A DNA stretch of 64,000 nucleotides from Heliocidaris erythrogramma (taxonomy: Eukaryota > Echinodermata > Echinoidea > Camarodonta > Echinometridae), in contig CM046870.1 in assembly GCA_025617745.1 (NCBI GenBank), positions 28,663,927 through 28,727,926 on the forward strand, written 5' to 3'. Below, in pieces: positions 53,117-64,000 of this stretch. The number at the start of each line of letters is the position of its first letter. The first letter of the stretch is position 1. The notes beneath the pieces were generated by a model that saw only the letters and a list, made by a program, of their open reading frames with translations, was not told the DNA's origin and searched no databases. A program made the translations under genes and the position numbers.

Positions 53117-53387
53117 CAGTGGCGTATCCAGGATTTCCCAATAGGGGCGGGGCGCCAGGAATTATTGATCGCCGTCATGGGGAGGGGTCTTTGGAAAATT
53201 TTTGCTTCTGAAGAAGGGCTGAGATGCAAAATAGTGCTATATGTGACCAATTTTGAAGCCTATTTAATGAACAATATTTTCAATTGGTATGAGGATTTTT
53301 TTTTTTTTTTTGCTATTTTTTTTTTTACGACGGCCAATAGGGGGGGGGGCGCGCGCCTGTTGCGCCCCCCCCCTGGATACGCCCCTG
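53117..53387. mobile_element. hAT-type MITE with perfect 8-bp target duplication
   Basis: Ends CAGTGGCGTATCCAGG and CCTGGATACGCCCCTG are inverted. CTGAAAGG directly precedes (53109-53116) and follows (53388-53395) the element. The 8-bp duplication and CAGTGGCG terminus are hAT superfamily hallmarks. Internal T and G runs; no transposase. Confidence 0.88.
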
Positions 53388-53683
53388 CTGAAAGGTCGCT
53401 TGTACGTCGGACGTTCGATCTGAGTATGAAGTACGTGATAAAATCTTGTGGGGAAAAATGTATAAATAAAGTAAAGGAAGGTATAAGCTGGTAAGAACTA
53501 TAAGTATAACGTATAATTCAGGCGAAGGAAAAGTAGGATACCCAAAGGCAATAGTTTTGCCCATCGACATGGAGTCCATTCCAAATGAACAAATATTTAA
53601 TGCGCTCGACTCTAGAACCCCCCCCCCCCCCCCCCTCCACCTCACCCCACACCTTCCACTCCCCTGTGATAATTCCTTGGTCT

Positions 53684-53811
53684 GGGCCCGTTTCCTAAAA
53701 CTTGATAACTATGACAAGTTACAATAACAGTTATAAGCTACTGAAATACTTGCATCTGATTGGCTGAGAGCAAATTTGTCGTAGATAATAAGTTTCATGA
53801 AACGGGTCCCT
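53684..53811. mobile_element. MITE family A, copy 7 (GGGCCCGTTTC subtype)
   Basis: GGGCCCGTTTCCTAAAACTT, TATGACAAGTTACAATAACA, GTTATAAGCTACTGAAATAC, GATTGGCTGAGAGCAAATTT and TTTCATGAAACGGGTCCC. The centre is that of family A but the arms are replaced. Confidence 0.8.
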
Positions 53812-53868
53812 GGTGAGGGATGTGGCAAGGGAAGGTGGTATCACTGTCTTCCTGAGCATCTTTGGCTT

Positions 53869-54245
53869 TAAAGGGAGGGTCGAGTTCTGGGAGAGGTGAA
53901 AAATAATATGCGAGGTTTCTTATTCCCTTTTTTCAAGTCAGTTTGGAAGAAAATCATAGTAGATATGTCCCTTGTAAAGAACTGCTCGTCAAACGCCCTC
54001 ATCTTCGAAATATGATGAGAAATAGCTGAAGTGTTCGGGTCGAACATTTACATGCCACATGTGTGTGCAGTCCCATATACCCATTACTGTGTGCACTGCC
54101 TTTGCTTTTCAGCGAGATTGGGTCAGTATTTATTATCATAATGTTGATGATTCCAAAATCTCACAACATCCCCAAATCTTATGTAAACATGATCTTTTCC
54201 GAATTTCTGTCACAATGCTCGCTTGACCATAATTCAACTTTATTT
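53869..54245. mobile_element. MITE-like family C, copy 4
   Basis: Left GGCTTTAAAGGGAGGGTCGA-GTTCTGG, right CCATAATTCAACTTTATTTT. Inside are CTTCGAAATATGATGAGAAA, GAAGTGTTCGGGTCGAACAT and GATGATTCCAAAATCTCACA, as in 13990-14455. Confidence 0.65.
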
Positions 54246-54977
54246 TGAAACCTACGTTTTGTCGTGCAAAATATCCCCCAGTTTTGAAATTCTCTAAGCC
54301 GATATTAGTAATGCAAAGAATAGCTCAGGAGATCCGGTCTTGACGAGTGGTGTTCATGATCTGGATTGTGGATTCGGCTTTGTGGGGGCAGCTTTATTTC
54401 AATATTTGTATGCAAGTCCTTAATAATGTATATGAAATATATTTCTTCCCTCAACTGGCCAGCTTGAAAAGGAGACGTCCTTGCGTCCTTCGTCTGACAG
54501 AGACGTAATTCAAATTGGACTAGACATGAGTGAATTAGTTTTGAGACCGTCTCAGCAGGGGCACTGAGATGGACCGAAACTTTTTCAAGTCCTTCCATCC
54601 TTCCACTCAAATAGCACTTATAAAGTTATCAAAATGGCTTTGTAAAGATGCAATATGCATTGCTAGTTATTGTTTTCTGCACAGGAATCAAATGTAATTT
54701 CGTTATTGATAGAACGAGACCAGATTTCATCATGCTGTTTTACTAAATTCTTTCATTTAAATTTATTAATTTCCTCAACTTATGAAGTTGAAAAATGCAA
54801 ACTCATCATTTCCATGTCGGCTGTGTAGGTTTAATTCAATATTAGTTTCCATATGGTTTCTCCATTAAAATACAATCCCCTTTCATATTAGGATACCCAA
54901 TTAATGTATAAAAGCTATGAACTTGTCTGCACGCAAAGTCACTTTGTGTCCTTGTGTATTATGTCAGTCTCTCTCTC

Positions 54978-55014
<37 letters not shown>

Positions 55015-55589
55015 CTTTCTGCATGACTTGCTGTATGGCCCTAAAAGATGGATATACAGTGTATTTTCATTTTTCTTTTAACACATATTATCTCCTCTGT
55101 CAGAAGACGTTTATTTGAAGGTTTCTGTTAAAAGGGATATTAAAATCATTGTCGCAGTTGACTTCTCTTGCAGTTGACTTTTGATTTCATTTGTTTCCAC
55201 GTTCAGTTTACATGGTGGATGTACAATAAGAAGCAAAATAGAAACATATAAATCAAATGACATAATACAAAGAGTAATACATAACATCAGCTCAGTATAG
55301 TAAATATTTTCTGGGTTGGCGGATTTAAATCATGTTGATTTAAATCGTGATTTAAATCAACATGATTAATAAAAAAATCATTGATTTAAATCTCTTCTAT
55401 TATAACATGTACAAATAATTGACGAAAGGTTTGTTGTTGGCAGTTTTAATCCTTCAAATCAACTACTTCTATCAGAAACATATAACAAGTTGTCCCAAAC
55501 ACTTCAAAGTCTAGTTTTATATAGATCTACAGTGTACTTTGACTATATAATGAAAGTTCAATTACAGATAACTTATTAAGCAATCTAAG
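54246..55589. other. Gene-free stretch
   Basis: AT-rich, with a CT microsatellite (54967-55014) and a short palindrome of GATTTAAATC units (55318-55392: AATCATGTTGATTTAAATC and its complement). No exon recognised. Confidence 0.5.
54967..55014. repeat. (TC)n microsatellite
   Basis: TCTC array with one TATC interruption. Confidence 0.9.
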
Positions 55590-56229
55590 TAGGTCTATAA
55601 GAATGAATAATGTAATCATAAAAGGTGTGCAATCTACAATTTTTTAGGAATTATTGTAGATCAACATTTATCATGAACATATACTAGCTATATCAAACAA
55701 AATATCAAGGAATATTGCTGTCATCAGCAAACTGCGCCACTTCTTGCCAGAACATATTTTCATTTTACTGTACAACTCAATGATTTTACCTTATCCAATG
55801 TATTGCAATGTTGTCTGGGCCAACACATATCTTTCTAGGCTCCCTCGATTGTTGAAATCGCAAAAAAAGATTCGTAAAAATATGTTCAATGTCTGGCTAG
55901 CCTATATAGGCCTACTTCTCCTTCACAACCACTTTTTTTTAGAAAACTTAAATTCCTCACTATCTATCAATTGAATCAATACTGTATTGAATTAATGGTA
56001 TTTAAACATAAACCCAACAAATTACCATCTTGCCACAATGGTTACATGTAAAACAGTAATGTATGATAACATTAGAAATCCTGAAAATGATTGTATTGAA
56101 GAATGTAAAAGCACAGCATCTTCTTTTTCTTTTAAATACAAAGGACCTTTTCTTTGGAACTCTCTTCCTCATTATATCAGAAATGTTTCATTTTTAAATT
56201 CTTTTAAATCAAAACTTAAGGAATTCTAA
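55590..56229 (+). pseudogene. CR1/L2-like LINE reverse transcriptase C-terminal remnant
   Basis: Broken frames show the same order as the remnant at 5221: an ILLYNSMILPYPMYCNVVWA segment, then RLPRLLKSQKKIRKNM. After a frameshift comes a KHKPNKLP-like stretch, then SSFSFKYKGPFLWNSLPHYI and RNVSFLNSFKSKLKEF before a stop at 56227. The final WNSLP block is a hallmark of these elements. Frameshifts near 55600, 55900 and 55990 kill it. The following AT-rich region to about 56870, ending AACACGAACTCAAACTCAAA, is a likely 3' UTR. Confidence 0.8.
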
Positions 56230-57584
56230 ATCACTTTACTATGCTACATAATTAATTCATCCAACCCCTTTTATCATTATGTTTTTATAATTTTTATCAG
56301 TACAAACTTAATTATTTTGTTAGAGACTGCCTCGACAGAACCTTTATTTGGTTCTTTTGCAGTTTCACATTTCATGTCAAAAATCAGATGCACCTGTGAC
56401 CGTAAAATTTAATAGGAAATCGCATATTACTTAGATGAAGATTCGCTGAAAGTTTGGTGAACTGAAATGGAACCATTCAAACGTTAGAGCACTAACAAAC
56501 AAACAAACAAACAAGCAAACAAGCAAACAAACATCAGGACAGAATCGACTGAAATTAGTACCGTCCTTGCTTCTTGCCAAAAGAATGAACGAGGCTCGAC
56601 TAGCATTTGTGCTAACTTCGAGTTCCAATTAACAACTCACCTTAGTATAAATAGTGCATCTGTATGTCATTCACTTAAGTGTAATCATGTACTCGATTAT
56701 TTATTGATCTACAAACGTGACTGATGACTATATATTATTGTGAATACATATTCATTTCATGTAGATAAGTACTTATATGTATATATATTCATGTAACATT
56801 ATTACTAATTATATTGATGATTATTATTTTCATTTGTGTGATGTGTTTTTAATAAACACGAACTCAAACTCAAACTTGGCTTCATCGAAAACCACAAATC
56901 GAGATTGGAATTACAGGGTTAATTCTTCGTTACCCCGCTTCGTCCTAACAAAATCCCGAGGCCAGGCCTAGTTAACCTCTCCCACTATGCTCCCATCCAC
57001 CTACCATAAGTCGCAATCACTTCTAACAAGAAGAGAATCAGAATTGACCTTGCGCTCTGCCATTCTTCAAGCAGCTATAGCTAGGTCCATTAGTCCCACC
57101 TGTGCCATTCTGTGGTGATGTGAAATCCATCTGGTCCTGATCTCGACTTGTTAGCTATCATTAGGGTGCTTTCGAGAGGGGAATGTAGAGCGGCGGACAG
57201 GATGCTGAGATATAAATCGATCGTGACGGTCCTCGGACACATGCTCTGCGTCTTCGACTGTAAACTTTTCGATTTATGGGGAAGGCAATGCGAAGGAAGT
57301 CATGTGGCCTTTCCCCTTCTTTTTAAAAACTTTGATCCTCCTTCTCTTTTTATCTTTTTGATCATCTTCTATTTCTATCTTTCCTCATGTTATTCTGTGT
57401 TTTCTCCTTCTATAATCTTCTCTTTATAATCTTCTCCCTTTGTCTTCTTCTCTTTCCATCTTTTCTTATGTATTTCTTTATCTTCTTTTATATTTCAAAA
57501 TGTGTCATTTCTAATTACACAGTCAATAATTAACAAAGCCCTTTTTACCCACCTTTTATTTTACCAATTCAGGTTTGATATTTC
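56230..57584. other. Probable LINE 3' UTR, then gene-free stretch
   Basis: 56230-56880 is AT-rich with an (AAAC)n patch near 56493-56531 and ends in CTCAAACTCAAACTTGG, a LINE-like tail. From 56900 there is unremarkable sequence with a TCTTCT-rich patch (57310-57480). Confidence 0.45.
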
Positions 57585-57895
57585 TTTTAAGCCAATCTTG
57601 CAATTTCCCAAAAATTACAACTGATAAGGTAATAAATGCTATGTGGTTGGGCAACTCAAGGAGGTACTAGGCAAGCTTGCCTAGCACCTCCTTGGGCAAA
57701 TTCAGTTGCCCAACTCTTTCACTTTCCCCCTAAGCTGCATAGGCAAAACAATATAAGATATTTCTTTTATAACCCAATCTTGCAATTTCCCAAAATTTAC
57801 AACTGACAAGGTAATAAATGCTATGTGGTTGCGCAAATTCAGTTGCCCAACTCTTTCACTTCCACCCTGTATAGGCAAAACAATATAACTTATTT
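57585..57895 (+). repeat. Tandem duplication with a small hairpin insert
   Basis: The block AATCTTGCAATTTCCCAAAA ... GGTAATAAATGCTATGTGGT ... AGTTGCCCAACTCTTTCACT ... ATAGGCAAAACAATATAA occurs twice, near 57593 and 57774. The first copy alone has an insert AAGGAGGTACTAGGCAAGCT-TGCCTAGCACCTCCTT, a perfect hairpin (57657-57694). Confidence 0.8.
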
Positions 57896-57923
57896 ATAAG
57901 ATACAGTTGTCTCTTTCATATTT

Positions 57924-58251
57924 GGCGATAGAAGCTTGTTGAGTTCTGCGTCATTGCGCACGGCAAGTTGAAGGTGGCGAGAGGTATGATAGCCTCTATA
58001 CACTATGAACATGACGAACAAAGAAGCGGACAATTTATGCTGCTCCTCATTGTACCCTTCACAATTGCACTGGTTAACAAAAGAACATCCATTCATTGCT
58101 ATCCTGTAAAAATATGTAGAACAGCTGTCACATAATAGCAGTGAAGGGATGTCCTTTTGTCTACTAGAGCTATTGTGGAGGGTACAATGAGGAGCTGCAT
58201 AAATTGTCCGCTCTCTTTGTCACCGTGTTCATAGTGATAGCTTCTATCGAT
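57924..58251. mobile_element. Palindromic MITE, GCGATAGAAGCT ends
   Basis: GCGATAGAAGCTTG on the left and AGCTTCTATCGA on the right. Inside, GCGGACAATTTATGCTGCTC-CTCATTGTACCC is matched by GGGTACAATGAGGAGCTGCA-TAAATTGTCCGC. The central region is unpaired. Confidence 0.8.
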
Positions 58252-58479
58252 TAGGATTTCACTGGATTAGGGTTTCACTTCCCCCCCCCCCCCCCCCCCC
58301 CCTGTATAGGAAAAACAATGTAAGATACAGTCGATCGGTCACACCAACAAGACCGACAAAAGACCGACAAAAGACCGAACAAAAAATTACATTGCCACCA
58401 ATGGCCAATAATCGATTGGTTTGGAGTCGGTGTGGGGTCGGTTTGGCGGTGTGACTGTGGTACACCATAGGTGGCCCAG

Positions 58480-59760
58480 TAAGACACACACAACGCACCA
58501 CAGGTTCGGATCACTTTTATTGTGTTGATCATCACATGTTTTCACTTATGTGACCCAGTGTGATAAAGTGTGATAAACTGTTGTAACAGATACATACGCA
58601 CCGCGATATGACTATAGAGAGGATATGGGCCACTTTTACAGTTTGACTGTAGTAATACTGCGTGTACAGGGTTTTAAGGTTGTGAGACCCTTATGTCACA
58701 CACCGTGACACGCCAGAGCGTGGCCACAGAGCTACAAGTGTAGCCAAATATTTTCTTTTTTACTTGTGTGTCCCTGCATGAGGAAGTGTGACAAATTGTG
58801 ATAACAGAGAGATGGAAAAGTGTACTCACCACATGGTGAATACAGAGTGGATTTGTATCACTTTCACAATAATATGACTGTAAGAACATTCTGTTCACAC
58901 GGTATTAATGTTTTGTTGTCACATGTGACGCATTGTGACATACCGTGGCGTGGTTCTGCTGTCCCAGAGAGAATCTTACTGTGTACTCATGACAGTGTGG
59001 CTAAAATTAATTCGGATCACTTCAGTGGTGTTTAAAATGACTGCAAGAATACTATGTTCACATGTTGTGTGACCCAGTGTGACAAAGTCTGACAAACGGT
59101 GATAAATGAGATACTGAATCACACTACCGTCGAGGTGATTATTGTCACTTGTGTGACTTAGTGTGATAACCCTGCCGGAAAGAACACAGTGACACACAGT
59201 GTGTTCACAGTGTGAAATCATATCTGCACTGTGAAATCGAACATCACTATGTGAACACTCACTGGTAAACCAGGTGTACACAGTGTGAAATCATCTTACT
59301 GTTAAATTCGAACGCTTTAACATTGTGACTCACATCTTCACATAGTCGACAATGTGAACACACTGTGGGACACTGTGTTCTTTCCGGCAGGGAAAGTCTG
59401 ATAAACTGTGGTAAAAGAGATAATCAGAGAGAATCACACAGTGTAGGCACTAGGCAGCATTGTGTGGCTATAAAATGATCAATTTCATTGCGTCGATCGC
59501 TGTTTTCACTTGTGTGACCAGGGGACTTGCGTTTGATTTTTAGGAGTTGCCATTAAATGCAAGTTTTGTGCAACTGGCCCCTAGTGTGATAAGTGTGACA
59601 AGCTGTGGTAACAGAGAGGTATCACTGAATACACCCTTCTTGGTGTATCACAGAGTTGATTTGGATCCCTTACACACTGACGATACTGTGTTTACAAGCT
59701 TTTCATGTCGTGTGACTTGGTACGAGGCACATACGACACATTTGCCGGTACAGTATCGAT
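58480..59760 (+). repeat. Degenerate GTGTGAC minisatellite
   Basis: Many variant units of the form CACTTGTGTGACCCAGTGTG-ATAAAGTGTGATAAACTGTG-GTAACAGAGAG recur at irregular spacing from about 58500 to 59760, and again at about 61681-61760. Short ORFs here are by-products. Confidence 0.75.
59170..59392. mobile_element. Palindromic MITE, CCCTGCCGGAAAGAACACAG ends
   Basis: CCCTGCCGGAAAGAACACAG-TG and CACTGTGTTCTTTCCGGCAG-GG are perfectly inverted ends. The inside alternates CACAGTGTGAAATCA and ATGTGAACAC, so it may have arisen from the GTG repeat it lies in. Confidence 0.85.
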
Positions 59761-60198
59761 GAAACCTAGCAAATGCTTCTTCTAACCTTTTGCTTGCAGC
59801 TTCTAAAAATTCAATGTAGAAGTAATGTGCTGGATAAAAACGAGCATTTACTTAGGTTACAAGTAAAAGGTTATCAAATAAATGGCATAGCTAGGACAAT
59901 GTCAGGCATGTGAGTTTGCAGCTGGTGTTGTTTGAGAGTTTACAATAGGGTACACCTCATCGAGATGTACGCCGAAGCATGCTCAGATGCATCAGAGCAC
60001 TTTGCAGGTGCACAAGCAATGACAAAAGCACTGAAGAACTAATGTTACACAATGCTAAAAAAAACAACCTTTTATATACATAACAAATTTATTTCTATGT
60101 CGGGCAAAGCCAGCATGTCCCCATTTCCTTGGTCTGTGTTGCAATGTTTAGAAAATGTTTTCAAAAAGGCACAAATAAGAAGAGAATGGCATGAACAT

Positions 60199-60367
60199 TA
60201 AAGGCATTCGGTAGCTTTGTGGAGACTTGATTTAATAAATTGTTGAATCTTGATATCTCTCTTGTATAATGATGTTCAGAAGGATAAATAAATAGCCAGG
60301 CATTCAAATATATAATGATATTATTAAGATATCCACAAGCCTCCACAAAGTTACCTAATCACTTTAA
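60199..60367. mobile_element. MITE related to 7512-7665, with both ends
   Basis: TTAAAGGCATTCGGTAGCTT-TGTGGAGACTTG and CAAGCCTCCACAAAGTTACC-TAATCACTTTAA are inverted. The body matches 7512-7665. Confidence 0.8.
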
Positions 60368-60885
60368 GAAGGGACACTCTGGAAGCAATTTATACGCTGA
60401 GTTTAATTTTGATCGTGACGGTTCAAATTATAGTTATCAAGTTATAGCTGCTCCTGAAAATATTACAGAGGAGCTTGGTTCCTCCAAGGATAACTCCTTG
60501 GTTCCTCTAATGAGCTCCATCTAATTATGTTTTTAACCTCCTCGATGAAGGATCATGAGGTTCTGATGTAGTCAACTGCCCAGTGTTAAAGAAAAACTGG
60601 TAAAAAACAATCGATACTATTTTAGCATGTACGAATAAAATATGAATAAAAAAATAAAATATACGAATAAAAATGCACAAAATAAAAAGCAAATATATTT
60701 GAAATTACCTGACACTTTCAAAATTTGATTCTTATTTGTCTTTCCCAAGTGCTTAGTTCCATAAGAAATAATGTACTCATCCAATGTACGGTAACTCATA
60801 CAAATTTCCTCTATTGTATTCTGAGACACTTTCAAAATATTGTGCAGAGAGTGATCTTGATAATACCATTATTTAAAGGGATACG

Positions 60886-61215
60886 CCACCAGGCGGCCGT
60901 GGGGAAAGTCAGGACTGCGTAAGCCCCATTCACTCGTACACAAAGTGTGTGCGTCGAACGCGTCCGTCGGACTACTGGGATTACATTTTGGACTGCACGA
61001 AGCCGACCGAATCTCGCACGAGAGCTCGAGCTCAGACGGAGCATACATGTTGCGCGGCGACAAGTCTGTCCGAAATTAGCGGCAACGGCATGATCAGGTA
61101 ACGCTCTGAGGTAGGCTGGGTAACGATCACGGTGCCCTCTCGCGGCATAAAAACGTCCACAATCTGCTATTACACGGGTTTTACTTAATTTTAAAACTGG
61201 AGTAACTTGCAAAAG
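60886..61215. other. CpG-rich block of unknown nature
   Basis: Distinctly more G+C- and CpG-rich than its surroundings, starting at GGGATACGCCACCAGGCGG and ending near ACTTGCAAAAGAGTGTCGGC. A 126-codon minus-strand ORF (60832-61212) crosses it but is Arg-rich and matches no family I know. It may be part of a repeat rather than a gene. Confidence 0.4.
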
Positions 61216-61679
61216 AGTGTCGGCTACCTAGTCTCAACAACTAAATTATGAAAGCAGTGGAAGATGCAAAGAAAATGGCTAATCTTTTTCGATAAGTAAA
61301 AGCGTTAGCTACCCTTGGAGGAGCTTGACAAAGTCAAGTTAATGCTTGATGACGAGAGCACATTTTAATTTCAAGCTAGCATCTGCTTGCCCGGCAAAGA
61401 CGTTGTTCTCTTAAAGTAAGCCTTTGCTTTTTCTTACAAACTAAGGCGTGTTCTTGTTAGCAAATACTTACTTTTCTGAATAGAAGAGAAAGTTAAAGCT
61501 TGTTTTCCAGGATGATATTTCTAAGCAAAGGCGTGTCTTCAGCATTTGCTTTCCACATGCAAGTAGAATCTTTTTTCTTGAATCGGAAACCCTTTACTTG
61601 CTAGTATTTGCTTATTTTGAACAAGTACGGATGCAAGCGAAAGGTTAGAAAAAGCATTTGCTAGGTTTTATCGATACTG

Positions 61680-64000
61680 GCCATGTGTCACACCATGGCT
61701 GGGCCACAGAGAGCATAACACCGTCTACACACACTGTCACGGAGAACACTTTGACATAGACGTAAGAGTAGTTACGTAATTTGGCTCAGAATGTAATTGA
61801 AAGATAACATAAGTTTATCTGAAAGTTATAAGAAAAATTAATAGAATAAAAAATGTCTTGTTCATTTTCAACAAGAATGATAAGAATTCAGTTGTTGCCG
61901 CGATACAAATAACCTTAAAATCAAAGGTATTATCTGAACTATACTAGTACATCAGTAAGTCGAAGAAAATCCATATCTTTGTCGCCACCAATACAATCTA
62001 ATCCTGCTTAAATTCTCTTCACTGTTTATTGTTATGGTATCTCAAGATGTATTTCAAGAATCGTAACTTTAACGGACATAATTATTAGGTTTAAAGTTTC
62101 ACGACACGACAATGAAACAACATATCACTAAAGTCGGAGTGACTTTTTATTATCTTTTTACGAATTAGATGTATCTTCTGCGAAGGACGATTTCTCAGAA
62201 TCTCTGCGGCGTCGGGAACTTAAAAGTCTTACACTTTGAATACCACGAACAGATTTTACAGAAGATTTACAATAATTTTGTTTCACCTTGAGTGAGGAAT
62301 CCACCCTGAACCATCGCGACTTTATTATTTAACCGTTGACCTCAATATGTGACACGCAGGGAGTTCTTGGCATGCTTGGTTTTAAGCCAAGTCACTTGTT
62401 GGAAATTTCTCGCTGATCTTCAGTCGGCTGCTTCTTTCATGGAGCAAAACTTTTCATGGCTTTGTTTCCATAGCAAACTTTCTAAATGGGCTATGTTCTC
62501 CAGTACTTGTGGGTGTGTATCGCTACATACTCTGTCCAAGGAGTTAACTCCTTGGTTATAATTTGGGTATTGTAAAACGTTGTATGGTACATGCTGCGGC
62601 GGCATTTGTTCCTAGGTCAATATTCTACACTAACTAGATTTCTCATTTCTATACTGGACTACGCCCTAACCCTAACCCTAAAGGTTACTGCAACCCAAAC
62701 ACTAACCATGTATCTTTGACCATGGACCTACGAGAGAGTAGGTCCATGGTCTGAGCACCTGGCTTGAAAAGAGGAGGCTTGGTTATCTTCTTGGCAGTGG
62801 TCACAGGCCTACCCTAACACATGGTTGGAACAGGTGGTCGTCTAGGAATATATTTATCTTCAAATCATCGCTGTGTTTACATTGATGTCTCCATCCGCTG
62901 CCAACAGGTACCCTGTCGGCATTTCTTTGCCGAGGCAATGTCGAGTAAGAAAAATAAATAGAGAGAAACGAACCAAGGAGAACTTGGATCGCATTCGTGC
63001 TAAAATGCCTTTTTTCGTTATGGTATCTATATGTTTTTAGAAAACACAGCACAAGAGTCGGTGGTGATAAATTAGGCCTATATCTCAGTTTTGTCAAAGG
63101 AAATAGAAATGAAGGGGAGGCAGTTCAAGATACAGGACAAATTGAAAAGCTCAGATGATCGAATGGCCAAAAAAAGATGGAGAAAAACGGATATTATAAC
63201 AGGGAAAGGGAGAAAGGGTTCGAAAAAGGAGATGGTAGCATCCTCTCTCCCTAATGGGTGGTCTTGTTAAGTTTCATATCATTCTTGAAAGTGAGACCGG
63301 TGCCCCCCCCCCCCCCCCCCTTAACACAGGTGCCTTCTCAATCCTGGAACCACGCTACTGGGGACGGGGGATATGAGACATTCGGGGAAATATGAGACCG
63401 GAGACGAATGTTGGAAATTCATTGAGTACCATGTTAAATAGTAATGAATAAGAGCTGGCAGACAGGCAGGAAATAGAGAGTGAGAGGGTGAGGAAAAAAT
63501 CCGAAAGTTTGAAGGGGAAAAAAAGGATTATGTCATCTTATTGTCTTGTGGCATTAGGGGTCAAAATATTGCAAGTGTTTTCCCGGTTTTCCGGGATGCT
63601 GATCATTGTGGGAAGTAATCGAATCATAGAAACAATTTGTTTATTCGGGAAATAATAGAGAGAATCGCGAAGGCTACCTCAAAACAGTTCAGACCTAATG
63701 ATTTGCGACCTTATAAAGACTGTAGAAATATTCTCCTTTTTTTAAATTCTGTGATTGTTAATGATAAATGAAGCCCAGCTGTTAATTCTTGAAGTAATAT
63801 AAACACAGCGTTCCTACACTTATTTACTAACTTTTCTGTGAAAATGAGATTGATCCATTGAGTCATGCATGAGTGAGCAAACATTAAAGGCAAAATTGTC
63901 ACTTTTCAAAAGTCACAAGGGTCATTTTGGTTATTTTGTGACAGGACATTTTAGCGAATTGGGTTTCTGGTGCATATTTATGTGTTGATGTTTATTATCC
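61680..64000. other. Gene-free stretch at the right edge
   Basis: Residual GTGTGAC sequence to about 61760. Short ORFs on both strands around 62160-62600 without clear splice partners. A hairpin GACCATGGACCTAC...GTAGGTCCATGGTC (62707-62742). A segment (63170-63330) resembling 20290-20450, and a poly(C) run (63303-63320). Confidence 0.45.

Larger units (their letters stand above)
59751..61679. mobile_element. 1.9-kb element with inverted ends CAGTATCGATGAAACCTAGC
   Basis: Left CAGTATCGATGAAACCTAGC-AAATGCTTCTTCTAACC and right GGTTAGAAAAAGCATTTGCT-AGGTTTTATCGATACTG are inverted. The GTGTGAC repeat lies on both sides, so this unit interrupts it. The right arm continues with many AGCAAATGC/GCATTTGCT motifs (61380-61640). 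No transposase ORF. It carries a smaller MITE and a CpG-rich block. Confidence 0.65.

Noticed and set aside
62164-62327. Minus-strand open stretch ending in SSRRRRDSEKSSFAEDTSNS then stop, and a neighbouring 61-codon minus ORF at 62420-62605
   Set aside because: Looks exon-like in composition, but the only possible acceptor (AATAATAAAG) lacks a pyrimidine tract and the two pieces do not join in frame with clear splice sites.
62666-62685. CCCTAACCCTAACCCTAA, telomere-like
   Set aside because: Only three units; could be chance. Too short to claim an interstitial telomere.
1-64000. CRISPR array, bacterial operon or phage system
   Set aside because: No regular spacer-repeat array; introns, SINEs and LINE remnants show animal nuclear DNA.

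Overview
The window is metazoan nuclear DNA, most likely from an echinoderm and probably a sea urchin. It is AT-rich, has no bacterial-style gene packing, and carries one gene split by canonical GT-AG introns. It is also full of short palindromic transposons, CR1/L2-like LINE remnants, a tRNA-derived SINE with an (ATT)n tail, and long poly(C)/poly(G) runs. The species call rests on general recognition of this repeat style, not on a database search.

The best-supported gene lies on the + strand from 16236 to 33748. I joined eleven coding exons by hand (16236-16331, 20044-20164, 22146-22231, 23788-23917, 25432-25821, 27310-27357, 28182-28314, 29194-29417, 30447-30736, 32288-32367, 33211-33748). 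All splice phases agree and the result is a 711-residue secreted protein. Its order is signal peptide, RQKR furin-type site, an LDLa-like six-cysteine module, three CUB domains and a long Thr/Arg/Pro-rich tail with a Ser-rich end. All three CUB domains lack the usual second disulfide, and CUB2 has no cysteine at all. The introns hold MITEs, a SINE and diverged minisatellites; one MITE ends 26 bases before the exon 8 acceptor.

A second gene begins at 50531. A 34-codon exon encodes a clean signal peptide and ends in a consensus donor at phase 0, as exon 1 of the first gene does. I could not find its later exons, so it probably continues past the right edge or has a long first intron. The region just upstream (49844-50530) is GC-rich and open in several frames.

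Outside these genes: 1-1812 is a large foldback element containing a tRNA-Arg(UCU)-like gene between two 101-bp direct repeats. From 2 to 16 kb there are nested MITEs and one LINE reverse-transcriptase remnant. From 34 to 36 kb there is a palindromic element and a cluster of three tRNA-like sequences. From 36 to 50 kb there are MITE families and simple repeats, from 53 to 57 kb a hAT-type MITE with a perfect 8-bp target duplication and another LINE remnant, and from 57.5 to 62 kb a GTGTGAC-rich minisatellite interrupted by inserted elements. I found no CRISPR array, rRNA or bacterial-type system.
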